A DNA stretch of 64,000 nucleotides from JBDHXE01 sp035445085 (GTDB lineage Bacteria; Bacteroidota; Ignavibacteria; Kapaibacteriales; UBA2268). The stretch covers positions 1-64,000 of the forward strand of contig DAOMQA010000011.1 in NCBI GenBank assembly GCA_035445085.1, written 5' to 3'. The position numbers and the translations under genes were made by a program. The notes below the pieces were generated by a model that was not told the origin of the DNA, ran no database searches, and saw only the letters and a program-made list of their open reading frames with translations. Shown here piece by piece: positions 9,371 through 18,692 of this stretch (the stretch's first letter is position 1; each line of letters begins with the position of its first letter).

Positions 9371-11329
9371 TTATTTCTTCGGAGTAATAACATAAATTTG
9401 TACTGTTCTTGATAATTGTCTGCCAGTAGTTAAATTATTATCATAAATTTGAACCCCTTCGCCAACACCAAAAACTTCCACTTTTGCATCGATAGCTTTT
9501 TTATTTATTAATTCTTTTACAGTATTTGCTCTACTTGTAGCTAATTTTTTATTATAATCTTCAGCCCCTATTCTATCCGAATAACCATAAATTTGTACTG
9601 TTGAATTATATTTAATATTAGGCATAACGTATTCATTTAGAACTGATTGGTCTAAGTCTGATATTTTCGGGCTATCAAAATCAAAAAGAACTAACGAGTA
9701 CTTAGATATAGTTTTGTCTGGTGTATCTTGTGATTTTTTCTTAGATATAGACAAAAATTCTACTGGAATGCTACCAGAATAATTTGATTTGGCTCCTGAT
9801 TTGGTCCATACTGATAAATTATAATCTGCTGGTATTTCGTTAGACTCTAATTCGTTCGGAGATATTGACCATTGAATTTTATCTGGAGAACCATAACCAG
9901 AATATCTTTTTAGCAACCTATCTGATTGTTTAATTTCCATTTCCCAACCGTCTACTTCTTCATTTGCACTGATTTTTGGAGTAAATTGAACTATTGGAGG
10001 CGTTGATAGCCTTTGTTTATCGCTATGCAAAACTATTGGTTTTAATAATGATGAATTAGAATTTAATGGAACAATTTCTACTCTTCTATTCTCATCAATA
10101 CCATCTTTATCTTTTATTGATGATGGCTTTGAAGGTAAGCCCGTAGCTTCAACCGTGATTCTTGAAGCATCAATTCCATAGTTTGTAACTAAATAATTTT
10201 TAACAAATTCTGCTCTTCTTTTAGCTAAATCTGATTTTGGAGACTCATTTTTTGCATCAACTGTACCAATTAATTTAATAGCAGCATTTTTATCACTTTG
10301 CATTCTGCTGCCAAGTATGTCTAATGTGCTAGAATTAATTTTAACAGCATCTGGTTCTAAGTTTTCTAAACTAAATGAAGAGCCAGCCTCATTCGACGCA
10401 AACATTACTTGTGATGATGCAGAAGGCTTATCGCTATTTACATCAAAGAAAACATAAGGAAGTAGTGGAAATAATTCTGTATATTGAGTTTCTTCTACTT
10501 TTACTTGTTCGATAGGCATCCTATTTCCTTGCATATCTAATCCAGTGATATCAGCCATAGTTACCGATATTTCACCATTTGCCTTAGATTCTTCAACAAC
10601 AGTTTCCTCAGAAGGTCTGATACCAAATGTAAGGTTTAGACTAGCTCTTAATTGTGGTACGTCCCAAGGATTAAAGCTAGCTGCAGTAAGGATAGGGTTA
10701 GCGTTTGCAATTTTTGTAAAAGGTAAACGGTAAGATACTTCTGGAGATAAGAATATATCGTCAGAAATCTCGAACGTCCACCCAGCTCCAATGGCTAATG
10801 CAAAACGCGTTATAGCCTCAGGAATATCAGTATCAGGTATCACATAATCGCCACTTGTTAAAGTTGAAGTATAGTGCCCCGAAGTTGATGTAGTTAGTGG
10901 TATACCTATTTCTAAGCCAGCTAAAAAATATAAAGGAGAATCTTCAATTAAATTATGAATTTGTAAGATTGGAGATATTTCCAAATAATTTAACTTTGAA
11001 TGAGTTGTATTTGTACCAACAGTATCTTTTAAATCTCCACCAAGCATATTATAGCCTAATCTACCCGATATAACAAACATATTATCTAAAGGTATGTTGG
11101 CAATCAACCCTAAATTAGCTCCAATTGAAGTAGCATTACTTCTATGAGTCATATTTCCCACCCATGTACCATCGAGTGCAATCACACCATAGCCAAAATC
11201 GGGAGTATGAAAGTTGAAGTTAAGCCCACCATATAATCCTATATTAAATGGTATGTCCTTTTTCTTTTGCTGAGCATTAAGATTTAGGCTTAAGACAACA
11301 AGTAAAATTAATAAAACAACTTTCTTCAT
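9371..11329 (-). CDS. OmpA-family outer-membrane protein with beta-barrel and tandem OmpA-like domains
   Basis: A 652-residue protein with a signal peptide ending near LNLNAQ, a beta-barrel-like region (about 25-245), a first OmpA-like domain (about 285-430, with LAKRRAEFV and NRRVEIV), and a second C-terminal one (about 550-650, with DFDSPKIS, GYSDRIGAEDYN and LATSRANTV). The layout matches the porin at 4702-6900, so they are probably paralogues, but this copy lacks the NCCP motif. The expected role is to anchor the outer membrane to peptidoglycan. It is the first gene of a probable operon with dxs, which starts at its stop codon. Confidence 0.85.
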   Translation of the reverse strand: MKKVVLLILLVVLSLNLNAQQKKKDIPFNIGLYGGLNFNFHTPDFGYGVIALDGTWVGNMTHRSNATSIGANLGLIANIPLDNMFVISGRLGYNMLGGDLKDTVGTNTTHSKLNYLEISPILQIHNLIEDSPLYFLAGLEIGIPLTTSTSGHYTSTLTSGDYVIPDTDIPEAITRFALAIGAGWTFEISDDIFLSPEVSYRLPFTKIANANPILTAASFNPWDVPQLRASLNLTFGIRPSEETVVEESKANGEISVTMADITGLDMQGNRMPIEQVKVEETQYTELFPLLPYVFFDVNSDKPSASSQVMFASNEAGSSFSLENLEPDAVKINSSTLDILGSRMQSDKNAAIKLIGTVDAKNESPKSDLAKRRAEFVKNYLVTNYGIDASRITVEATGLPSKPSSIKDKDGIDENRRVEIVPLNSNSSLLKPIVLHSDKQRLSTPPIVQFTPKISANEEVDGWEMEIKQSDRLLKRYSGYGSPDKIQWSISPNELESNEIPADYNLSVWTKSGAKSNYSGSIPVEFLSISKKKSQDTPDKTISKYSLVLFDFDSPKISDLDQSVLNEYVMPNIKYNSTVQIYGYSDRIGAEDYNKKLATSRANTVKELINKKAIDAKVEVFGVGEGVQIYDNNLTTGRQLSRTVQIYVITPKK

Positions 11330-11404
11330 AAACTATTTCCTGAAAATGAAACAAATATGCAATTTGGACGTAACAGAACATATTTTGATTTATAATTAGA
11401 CAAA

Positions 11405-12067
11405 ATGAAGATTAAATGTATTTATCTTGTACTTTTACTGCTAAATTGTAATTTGTTACTTTCCCAAACTACAGGTTTTAGTTTTTTAGTCGGTCCCTCT
11501 TTTCCTAATTCAGAAGTTACAGAACTATTCCCTAATAGAATAATCGAGACTACTGATACTTCTTATAGCAAATTATTTGCAAATTATAATAATCCTAATA
11601 TTGGCTATAATATTAGCATTAGAGGTGGCATTAGCCTTTCGGAAATGGCTGACTTTTATGGTGGACTTGGGCTACATAAATTTAAAGTAAGTACTATTGA
11701 ACTTAATACACTAAATATAAATAACACTATTGGTTCAATGGAAATGACGACAACAGTATTTCCAATATCTGCGGGCATTAATTATTATATTTTTAGAAAT
11801 AAATTTGGTGTCTATTTTAATGGTACTTTAGACTATAATTACTCTATTTATAATTTAGATAAAATTGATTCTAAGTATATATTAAAGCTCTCTAAATCAA
11901 CAGCAAGTTCATCATTAGGATTTACTTTAGGGATTGGTACAGCTTTGGAGTTAGGCAAAGCAGCTTGGATTATAGAAGTTGATTATGCAACAATAAATTT
12001 CCTTCAAAATAGCACAAATAATGTTTCTAAAAATATTATCTCGTTAAAGACAGGACTCAAATTTTAA
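11405..12067 (+). CDS. Small outer-membrane beta-barrel protein
   Basis: A 220-residue protein with a clear N-terminal signal peptide (KIKCIYLVLLLLNCNLLLS then QTTGF). The rest is alternating polar and hydrophobic strands with repeated glycines, ending in a short strand SLKTGLKF typical of outer-membrane barrels that finish in an aromatic residue. It fits the loose outer membrane beta-barrel (PorT-like) group of Bacteroidetes. No specific function is visible. It is divergent from the OmpA-type gene on the left and followed by a bidirectional terminator. Confidence 0.65.
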   Translation: MKIKCIYLVLLLLNCNLLLSQTTGFSFLVGPSFPNSEVTELFPNRIIETTDTSYSKLFANYNNPNIGYNISIRGGISLSEMADFYGGLGLHKFKVSTIELNTLNINNTIGSMEMTTTVFPISAGINYYIFRNKFGVYFNGTLDYNYSIYNLDKIDSKYILKLSKSTASSSLGFTLGIGTALELGKAAWIIEVDYATINFLQNSTNNVSKNIISLKTGLKF

Positions 12068-12083
12068 TAAGCTGATTTAAAAT

Positions 12084-12125
12084 AAGGGATAAATAATTTT
12101 AAAATTAAATATTTATCCCTTTTAT
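12084..12125. terminator. Bidirectional terminator between convergent genes
   Basis: The arms AAGGGATAAAT (12084-12094) and ATTTATCCCTT (12111-12121) form an 11-bp stem with T-rich sequence on both sides. It separates the plus-strand barrel gene from the minus-strand lipoprotein gene. Confidence 0.8.
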
Positions 12126-12147
12126 TTTGATATAGAATAATAACAAA

Positions 12148-13200
12148 TTACTTTGTAAACTTTTCCCAAGTACCATTTGTTACAACATTGATTACATAAT
12201 TATAATCTGCTTGTCCATTTTCATCAAATTTAATTTTACCTAAAGCACCATTATAAGCCTTATTTTTAAAATTTGTAAATAAAACATCGTTCTTTTTATC
12301 ATTGGTGTATAATTGGTCTAAGGATTTTACTAAATCATACCCTTCAGCACCAAAAGCAGACATTCTATAGCCATATTTATCTTTAAAAGCCTTAAAAATT
12401 TCTAAACTTTCATCTAAGTCTGGGTAAGTAAACATTAGACCGTTTGAAGCTGGCTCTGCTAATAACTGATTTGTTAGTGTAGGTCTAACTCCATAGATAT
12501 TTGTGTTAATATTTAAGTTAGCCGCTTGCTTAACAATCTTTGCTGCTTCTTTCGTACTAATTAAAACTAAAGCATCTGGATTAGTTGCTTTGACCTTTTC
12601 TAAATCGTTTCCAAAATCTTCTTGAGTATCTATATACGGGATTGATACAGCTATTTTATTGTTTAAAGACGCCGTTAGAGCAGTATTCCAACCAATGCCA
12701 TAGCTATTATTAAAATACATAATAGCTATTTTATTATAGCTTTGAAGTATAGAAGTTAGGTATTCTATTTCTTCACTTACATCTCCCGTTAAACGAACAC
12801 AGTTCTTGATATTTGGATTGTCAAATACAGCACTACCAATAGCCATCTGTAGCATATTATTAGCTTTGATCTTATCAGCCAAGCCAGAAGACACCCAACT
12901 TGTAAGAGTTACCACAACATTATAACCGCCTGCTTTAATAACTTTATCTAATTGCTGACCAGCAACATCTAAATCTGCCTGTGTGTCGAAGTACTCTATT
13001 TCAATATTTTTGCTCTCAAGTATAGCTAAATCCATAGCTTGCTTAGCTTCAACGCCAAATTGAGCATAATGTCCAGTTAAATCAATTAAAGCTGCAATTT
13101 TCAATTTTCCGTTTTGCGGAGAAGTTGAATTATTATCTTCACTACACGAGTTCATAATGAAAATAGTAGTTAGAAAAAGTAATATCTTAATTAATTTCAT
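12148..13200 (-). CDS. Periplasmic-binding-protein type 1 lipoprotein (branched-chain amino-acid ABC family)
   Basis: A 350-residue lipoprotein: the signal peptide ends in a lipobox with Cys at residue 19 (FIMNSC), followed by an acidic and Ser/Thr-rich linker. The remainder has the layout of the leucine/isoleucine/valine-binding family (ALIDLTGHYAQFG, SSGLADKI, IAIMYFNNSYGIGWNT, ALVLISTKEAAKI). Family members deliver amino acids, amides or urea to an ABC importer, or act as sensors. No permease or ATPase gene is adjacent, so the partner is either elsewhere or absent. The UPF0316 gene lies 29 bases upstream on the same strand and may be co-transcribed. Confidence 0.85.
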   Translation of the reverse strand: MKLIKILLFLTTIFIMNSCSEDNNSTSPQNGKLKIAALIDLTGHYAQFGVEAKQAMDLAILESKNIEIEYFDTQADLDVAGQQLDKVIKAGGYNVVVTLTSWVSSGLADKIKANNMLQMAIGSAVFDNPNIKNCVRLTGDVSEEIEYLTSILQSYNKIAIMYFNNSYGIGWNTALTASLNNKIAVSIPYIDTQEDFGNDLEKVKATNPDALVLISTKEAAKIVKQAANLNINTNIYGVRPTLTNQLLAEPASNGLMFTYPDLDESLEIFKAFKDKYGYRMSAFGAEGYDLVKSLDQLYTNDKKNDVLFTNFKNKAYNGALGKIKFDENGQADYNYVINVVTNGTWEKFTK

Positions 13201-13229
13201 TATTAAAAACCTTATATTAGTATAAAAAA

Positions 13230-13811
13230 TTATTTTCTAAATAAAAAAGAAGATAGCTTTGACTTCTTAAAATTAATTTCATCAAACGTAGGGAATACGC
13301 CACCACTTACAAACTTAACATCTTCTATAGTATAAAAAGCATTAGGGCTAAAGTGCTTAATGAGCTTTATTACTTCCATCGAATTAGTTCTTTTAATAAC
13401 TAAGAAAATAAGTTTCACAGGACCAGCTACGCCATCAGCATCTAATATGGTTGCTGTATATTTTTTCTCTCTTAGATTTATGACTAATTCATGGGAATCC
13501 CTATAAGTTATAACCCTTATTATCACATATCCTAAAGATAGCTTTTCTTCTAATAGCATACCCAAGTAAGTACCTGTAGCAAAGCCCATAGCATACGCTA
13601 TATAATAATAAAAATTATTAAGGTGCATCATAATTTGGCTTACAGCAAGTATCCAAATTAGGGACTCAAAAAAGCCCAAAAAGGGAGCAAACTTTTTAAG
13701 TCCTTTTGCTATTAAGATAATTCGTATTGTGCCTACGCTAACATCAAATATCCTAGCAACAAAAATCAAAAAAGGTGTAAGCACCCATGCAACAAAAAAA
13801 TCAAAAGTCAT
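13230..13811 (-). CDS. UPF0316 family membrane protein (DUF5698/DUF2179)
   Basis: A 193-residue protein with about three hydrophobic helices in the first 100 residues (FFVAWVLTPFLIFVARIFDV, SLIWILAVSQIMM, YYYIAYAMGFATGTYLGMLL) and a soluble C-terminal half resembling the DUF2179 domain (YTATILDADGVAG, LIFLVIKRTN). The family is common and uncharacterised; DUF2179 modules resemble regulatory ligand-binding domains. It lies just upstream of the periplasmic-binding lipoprotein gene on the same strand. Confidence 0.85.
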   Translation of the reverse strand: MTFDFFVAWVLTPFLIFVARIFDVSVGTIRIILIAKGLKKFAPFLGFFESLIWILAVSQIMMHLNNFYYYIAYAMGFATGTYLGMLLEEKLSLGYVIIRVITYRDSHELVINLREKKYTATILDADGVAGPVKLIFLVIKRTNSMEVIKLIKHFSPNAFYTIEDVKFVSGGVFPTFDEINFKKSKLSSFLFRK

Positions 13812-13933
13812 ACCATACCTATTTTACTAATTATCAAAAATAATAATTTCTGTAATAAAATAAAAAAAAACTAATAATATGCCTAATTAATCTTATATTT
13901 GTAAGTTTAATAAACATAATTTTAGGTTAGAAA

Positions 13934-15271
13934 ATGGCTGAGCAATTTCCAAAATTATTGTTACCAGAGATAAAAGATTATCATAAGATAGATACATATC
14001 TTCAGCACGGTGGTTATGAAATGTATAAGAAAGCAATTTCAATGACATCGGACGAAGTGATTAATGAAGTAAAAAAGTCCAAATTAAGAGGACGTGGTGG
14101 CGCCTGCTTCCCTACTGGATTAAAGTGGAGTTTTATGCCCAAAGGCACCGACAAACCCAAGTATTTAGCAGTTAATGGAGACGAGTCGGAACCTGGCTCC
14201 TTCAAAGATAGGCAAATTTTTGAGTATAACCCACACCAATTGATAGAAGGTATTTTGATTGCTGGCTATGCAATGGGTATAACGGCAGCTTACGTGTATA
14301 TCCGTGGAGAATATCACAAATGGATATACTTATTGCAAGATGCGATAGATGAAGCTTATGCTAAAGGCTTTCTTGGCGACAAAATGACTGAAACATTCAA
14401 TCATAACTATAAAATTGATATACACGTTCACAAAGGTGCTGGTGCTTATATTTGTGGCGAAGAAACCGCATTAATGAGTTCATTAGAAGGCAATAGAGGC
14501 TATCCAAGAATAAAACCGCCTTTCCCTGCTCAAAAAGGACTTTGGGGTATGCCTACGACTATCAATAACGTTGAAACAATCGCTACAATACCTGCAATAT
14601 TTAAGATTGGACCTGAAAATTATGCTAAAATCGGCGCCGAAGGGCATCCGGGTACCCTTTTATATGGAGTAAGTGGCCATGTTAATAAGCCGGGCGTTTA
14701 TGAATTGCCTACAGGCATTTCATTAAAGTCGTTAATTTATGATATATGTGGTGGTGTACCAGGTAATAAAAAAATTAAAGCTGTGATACCAGGTGGTTCT
14801 TCTATGCCAGTGTTAAGAGGAGACGAAATTGACGATGCATTTATGGATGAAGAATCTTTAAAGAAAATTGGCACTCATATTGGTACTGCTGGGGTTATGG
14901 TTATGGACGAAGACACCGATGTAATTGAAGTAGCTCTTAGAATAGCACATTTTTACCATCATGAGTCTTGCGGACAATGTACACCGTGCCGTGAGGGAAC
15001 TGGTTGGATGGAAAAAATTTCAAAAAGAGTAAATGATGGCGAAGCTACAAGTAGAGATTTAGACGTCATACTATCTGTAACTGATAATATTGAAGGTAAT
15101 ACTATTTGTGCCTTTGGCGATGCTGCTGCTTGGGCTGTGCGTGGGTTTTATAAGAAATTTAGAGATGAATTTGAAGAACGCGTAAAGAAAGAAAGAAAAT
15201 TTGTTGCACCAAACGCAGTTCATAGCAAACGAGTTACGGTTGAGAATTTAGTTTTTGAAAATAATTCTTAG
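13934..15271 (+). CDS. nuoF: NADH-quinone oxidoreductase subunit F (NADH- and FMN-binding)
   Basis: A 445-residue complex I subunit that binds NADH and FMN and passes electrons into the iron-sulfur chain. Visible features are the glycine-rich RGRGGACFPTGLKW, the NGDESEPGSFKDR nucleotide-site segment, GAGAYICGEETAL, and the cysteine cluster ESCGQCTPCREG for the N3 [4Fe-4S] centre, with a further Cys at NTICAFGD. The length is normal. It stands alone: no nuoE, nuoG or other nuo gene adjoins it. A TATATTTG -7-like box lies at 13894-13901, without a clear -33 partner. Confidence 0.96.
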   Translation: MAEQFPKLLLPEIKDYHKIDTYLQHGGYEMYKKAISMTSDEVINEVKKSKLRGRGGACFPTGLKWSFMPKGTDKPKYLAVNGDESEPGSFKDRQIFEYNPHQLIEGILIAGYAMGITAAYVYIRGEYHKWIYLLQDAIDEAYAKGFLGDKMTETFNHNYKIDIHVHKGAGAYICGEETALMSSLEGNRGYPRIKPPFPAQKGLWGMPTTINNVETIATIPAIFKIGPENYAKIGAEGHPGTLLYGVSGHVNKPGVYELPTGISLKSLIYDICGGVPGNKKIKAVIPGGSSMPVLRGDEIDDAFMDEESLKKIGTHIGTAGVMVMDEDTDVIEVALRIAHFYHHESCGQCTPCREGTGWMEKISKRVNDGEATSRDLDVILSVTDNIEGNTICAFGDAAAWAVRGFYKKFRDEFEERVKKERKFVAPNAVHSKRVTVENLVFENNS

Positions 15272-15309
15272 TACAAGTATTTATATTTTTAATACTATTG
15301 ATATATCTT

Positions 15310-15356
15310 TAGGTCAGTTTACAATAACTATATAATATTGTTTACTGACCTATTTT
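15310..15356 (+). terminator. Terminator after nuoF
   Basis: TAGGTCAGT (15310-15318) pairs with ACTGACCTA (15344-15352). The inner arms ACAAT and ATTGT add pairs around a small internal loop, and a short T run follows. The rest of 15272-15556 shows no coding frame. Confidence 0.6.
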
Positions 15357-15556
15357 GCTTGTTCTTTAAAAAAAACTTATTCTACCTCCTCCCCCAATCA
15401 ATACAATAGTTTGCAGTAATTTGGATTTGTTATGTATATTACATTTATCTCAAATCTTATAGTAATTTCAATAAATAATGCTGTAAATTAGCTAAAAAAA
15501 TATTATTTTAGTAATACTTAATTAATATTTTATACATTCAACAACAAGGAACAAGT

Positions 15557-16378
15557 ATGCAAAAATACATTCTTTCTATAATGGCTTTATTTCTATTATT
15601 AGTTTCGTGCGATAATTCTAACTCGCCTGAAGTAGTAAATTATCCAATCGAACTTAGAACGGCACAAACAGATGTATTATCAGAATTAGATAGTTTAACA
15701 AAAGAAATGAACGAATTTGCGGACTCATTAAAAACAACGGACATCCAACTGAATGAAGAGAAAGTTAGAGCAAGATTGTTAAAATTTGTAGACGACTATG
15801 ATTATATAGATGAAGCTCTCATAATGAGCGATAAAGGTATTTTGAATTTAATTGAACCCGCTAAATATAAGGAAAGTGAAGGAACAGATGTAAGCTCTCA
15901 AGAGCAGATTGTAAGATTAATCAAGGAGAAAAAACCTGTAACAAGCAAGATTTTTAAGGTTGTTGAAGGTTATTATTCAATAGTCTATATTATACCAGTA
16001 ATTGTAGATGGTAATATTAAAGTTAGCATTGCAGTATTAATAGACCCATCTAGGCTATTCAAGCCAATATTAGAAAAAATTTCAAAAGATAAAGATTTTA
16101 CATTTTTTGTTATAGAAAATACTGGTATGGTATTATACGACCCAGACCCATCTGAAATAGGCTTAAATACAATCACAGACCCATATTATCAAGATTATCC
16201 AGAAGTAGTAGCTGCATGTACCAAAATAGCAAATGGTGAGGAAGGGCAAACAGCTTACACATTTTACAATACTGGCATGAGTGAAATGGATAAATTTGAT
16301 GTATATTGGAAATCTATAAAGTTTATAGATTCTGATTGGAAAATTGTTTATAAGATAGAGAAAGCCGTAGCTATATAA
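15557..16378 (+). CDS. Lipoprotein with a cache-type (PDC) sensor domain
   Basis: A 273-residue lipoprotein with lipobox LLVSC (Cys 18) and then an acidic helical segment. The remainder resembles an extracytoplasmic dCache/PDC sensor: YIDEALIMSDKG, a central strand set ending VSIAVLIDPSRLF, and the membrane-distal signature FFVIENTGMVLYDPDPSEIGLN. Cache domains normally sit outside the membrane in chemoreceptors and histidine kinases and bind small ligands. Here no transmembrane or output domain follows, so the protein would be a free lipid-anchored ligand binder. Function beyond that is unknown. Confidence 0.7.
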   Translation: MQKYILSIMALFLLLVSCDNSNSPEVVNYPIELRTAQTDVLSELDSLTKEMNEFADSLKTTDIQLNEEKVRARLLKFVDDYDYIDEALIMSDKGILNLIEPAKYKESEGTDVSSQEQIVRLIKEKKPVTSKIFKVVEGYYSIVYIIPVIVDGNIKVSIAVLIDPSRLFKPILEKISKDKDFTFFVIENTGMVLYDPDPSEIGLNTITDPYYQDYPEVVAACTKIANGEEGQTAYTFYNTGMSEMDKFDVYWKSIKFIDSDWKIVYKIEKAVAI

Positions 16379-16390
16379 TAATAGATATAA

Positions 16391-16427
16391 AAAAATAGCT
16401 CTATAATAGTAATATAGAGCTATTTTA
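16391..16427. terminator. Bidirectional terminator between the cache lipoprotein and prkA
   Basis: The 14-bp arms 16392-16405 and 16413-16426 (AAAATAGCTCTATA and its complement) enclose a 7-base loop. It sits between two convergent genes. Confidence 0.85.
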
Positions 16428-16447
16428 ATAAATCATTGTTTTATAAT

Positions 16448-18529
16448 TTAAGAAGGGTTATCTTGGGTACAGAAATATTCAATCGTCTTTTCGGCAGAAG
16501 TTTTATCATATGATAATTTTTCTATCATTGTTTTAATCATTCTATTATATAGTTTTTGATTTTCTTCATTAGTTCTGTTAGATAAAGCGCCGACTAATGA
16601 ACCTGCTCCAGCTATATCGGACTTTAGCCTTACATCCGTAACAGCCTTAACCAAATCATTATTATCCATAAAGTCGTAATTAGGATATTGTATCATCTTT
16701 TGACCGTATATTTTTGCAATTGTAGTCCTATAACTTTGCTTCTGTTCTTTACTTTTTAGCCCTAACCTTGATTCAACACTATCAATAAAATTTTCATCTA
16801 TTTTTATTGATACTAATTTCCCTGTTTGCGGATCTCTATATGTCCACAACTTATTAGTTCCCAACGTTTTAGCATCAATGCCAATAATCATATTAACATA
16901 ATTCATCACATCTTTATGAATAGCATCTGGTTCATCCATATATGCATTAAATATAGATGTCATAATACGTTCCCTATATAGAGATTTAGCAATTTTTAAA
17001 TCATTGAAATATTTTGTTCTATCGTTAGGTTCTTGTACATAGTCTAAGATTATACTTTCGATAGACGGGAAAATATCGCCAGCCCACATACATTTCCCCT
17101 CTTGTGTTTCAGATTTTTCTAATAGTATTTGAATAGCACGCCCTAAATTTCGATGCCCGAGCCCTTTTTGGCCAAAGCGTTTTGTAATATCACTTTCGCG
17201 ATTTAATTGGTCGATAACTTCACTAAGAGTCTTGACACTTTTATCACCAGCTACTTCCCCTGCCGCTAATTTCATCATTTCGACAGGCGTTAATTTATCG
17301 GAGTGAGGCATTCTAGATAATACAAAGGCAACAGAAAGAGCATAGTTTAAATTTGGATCAATATGTAATTGTTCGCCAGAAAATGTTGTTTTTTCAAGGC
17401 TACCTATTGCCACGTTAGTTAATTCTTGCTGCAATATATAATTAGTATTGTGAGACATATAGCACAGCCTGCACCTATCTACTATCGGAGCTTGTTCTTT
17501 CTCCTCCAAAAATCTTTGAAACTCTGCATTATTACTGGTAGCTACAATTAATGTATCAAGTGGCCATTTAAAACCTTCAATTTCAATAGTCCTATTCTGG
17601 ATGACACCTAAGTATACCTGAACAAGGTCTCTTTTGTTTTTAAAGATTTCATCTGCAAAATGAATCCCACCACCTGCAACACGGGCTAAAGCCCCACGTC
17701 TTAAGTCAAACCTATAGGGATTATTACTATCAGTGATATGTAAGAGCCTTGAGATAGATTCATCGCCTAACAAATCAACTGCTGATGAAGTTATCTTATC
17801 TTTAGCTGCATATTTTCCTGTAAGAGTACCGCGAGTTTCGCTAATCGGTATCTCAGAAACTTCAATAAATTCTAATATATTATCAATATTATATTCATTA
17901 TACTCTTTAATTTGGTCATAAATATAATCAGTACAAGAGCCAAGCGGTCTATAATTTTTATAAAATGTTTTAATTTGCTCATCAGTTGCACCAAGATTTT
18001 TTAGAAATTCAATATTTTTGCCCTTGTCCTGATGCAAATTCATTGCTAGGACCATTGGGTCTTCAAATGTTTGAGATTCGATTTCACTAATCTTACCGTA
18101 TCCACCAATTTTATCTAAATTTGTGAATTTAAATGTATATCGTCTATTTTCTTGCTTGCTAATATGTTCCCTATAACATGAATTAAGATAATCTACAAAA
18201 AAAGTCTTACCATTACCTGGTTCTCCAATTAACACAAAAGCCATCTCTGCCGAAGAACCACCGTCAGCAGCATCTTTTACAAATGATACAAAACTATTGA
18301 TTTCATCGTACATTCCAATAATATGCTTGCCCGCTTTCCTAAAGATACCAAAATCATAGGTAGGCTTTCCATTTACAGTTATTTTTTTTATTCCATCTGG
18401 GTGGTCTAAAATCATTCTTGTTACAGATTGAAATACATTTTCAAATTTTCTATTACCATCAATAACTGATTTAACATGATAAACAAGATGCTTACTATTA
18501 TTGTTATTGTTTTTATTTGACTGTTTCAT
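16448..18529 (-). CDS. prkA: PrkA-type AAA+ serine protein kinase
   Basis: A 693-residue member of the PrkA/YeaG family, which combines an AAA+ module with a C-terminal kinase-like region. The Walker A motif GEPGNGKT is at 102-109, and Walker B-like IHFADEIFK and sensor segment TLIVATSNNAEF follow. The C-terminal part has YNRMIKTMIEKLSYD and a terminal FCTQDN segment. Family members act in stationary-phase, nitrogen-starvation or sporulation responses. In many bacteria prkA is followed by a VWA gene (yeaH) and spoVR/ycgB; neither is nearby. The first 12 residues are Asn-rich and probably disordered. Confidence 0.9.
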   Translation of the reverse strand: MKQSNKNNNNNSKHLVYHVKSVIDGNRKFENVFQSVTRMILDHPDGIKKITVNGKPTYDFGIFRKAGKHIIGMYDEINSFVSFVKDAADGGSSAEMAFVLIGEPGNGKTFFVDYLNSCYREHISKQENRRYTFKFTNLDKIGGYGKISEIESQTFEDPMVLAMNLHQDKGKNIEFLKNLGATDEQIKTFYKNYRPLGSCTDYIYDQIKEYNEYNIDNILEFIEVSEIPISETRGTLTGKYAAKDKITSSAVDLLGDESISRLLHITDSNNPYRFDLRRGALARVAGGGIHFADEIFKNKRDLVQVYLGVIQNRTIEIEGFKWPLDTLIVATSNNAEFQRFLEEKEQAPIVDRCRLCYMSHNTNYILQQELTNVAIGSLEKTTFSGEQLHIDPNLNYALSVAFVLSRMPHSDKLTPVEMMKLAAGEVAGDKSVKTLSEVIDQLNRESDITKRFGQKGLGHRNLGRAIQILLEKSETQEGKCMWAGDIFPSIESIILDYVQEPNDRTKYFNDLKIAKSLYRERIMTSIFNAYMDEPDAIHKDVMNYVNMIIGIDAKTLGTNKLWTYRDPQTGKLVSIKIDENFIDSVESRLGLKSKEQKQSYRTTIAKIYGQKMIQYPNYDFMDNNDLVKAVTDVRLKSDIAGAGSLVGALSNRTNEENQKLYNRMIKTMIEKLSYDKTSAEKTIEYFCTQDNPS

Positions 18530-18692
18530 TTTTATCCTAATTGAATATAAAACTAATTTAAAATACGAATAATTTTTTTAAAAATTATATTATATTCTCT
18601 GCAATTACGCTAAAAGATATAAGCTAACCATAAAATACACCATTATTCTTTATACTGTTAAATTTACTACCATATTATCTAATAAACTAAGC

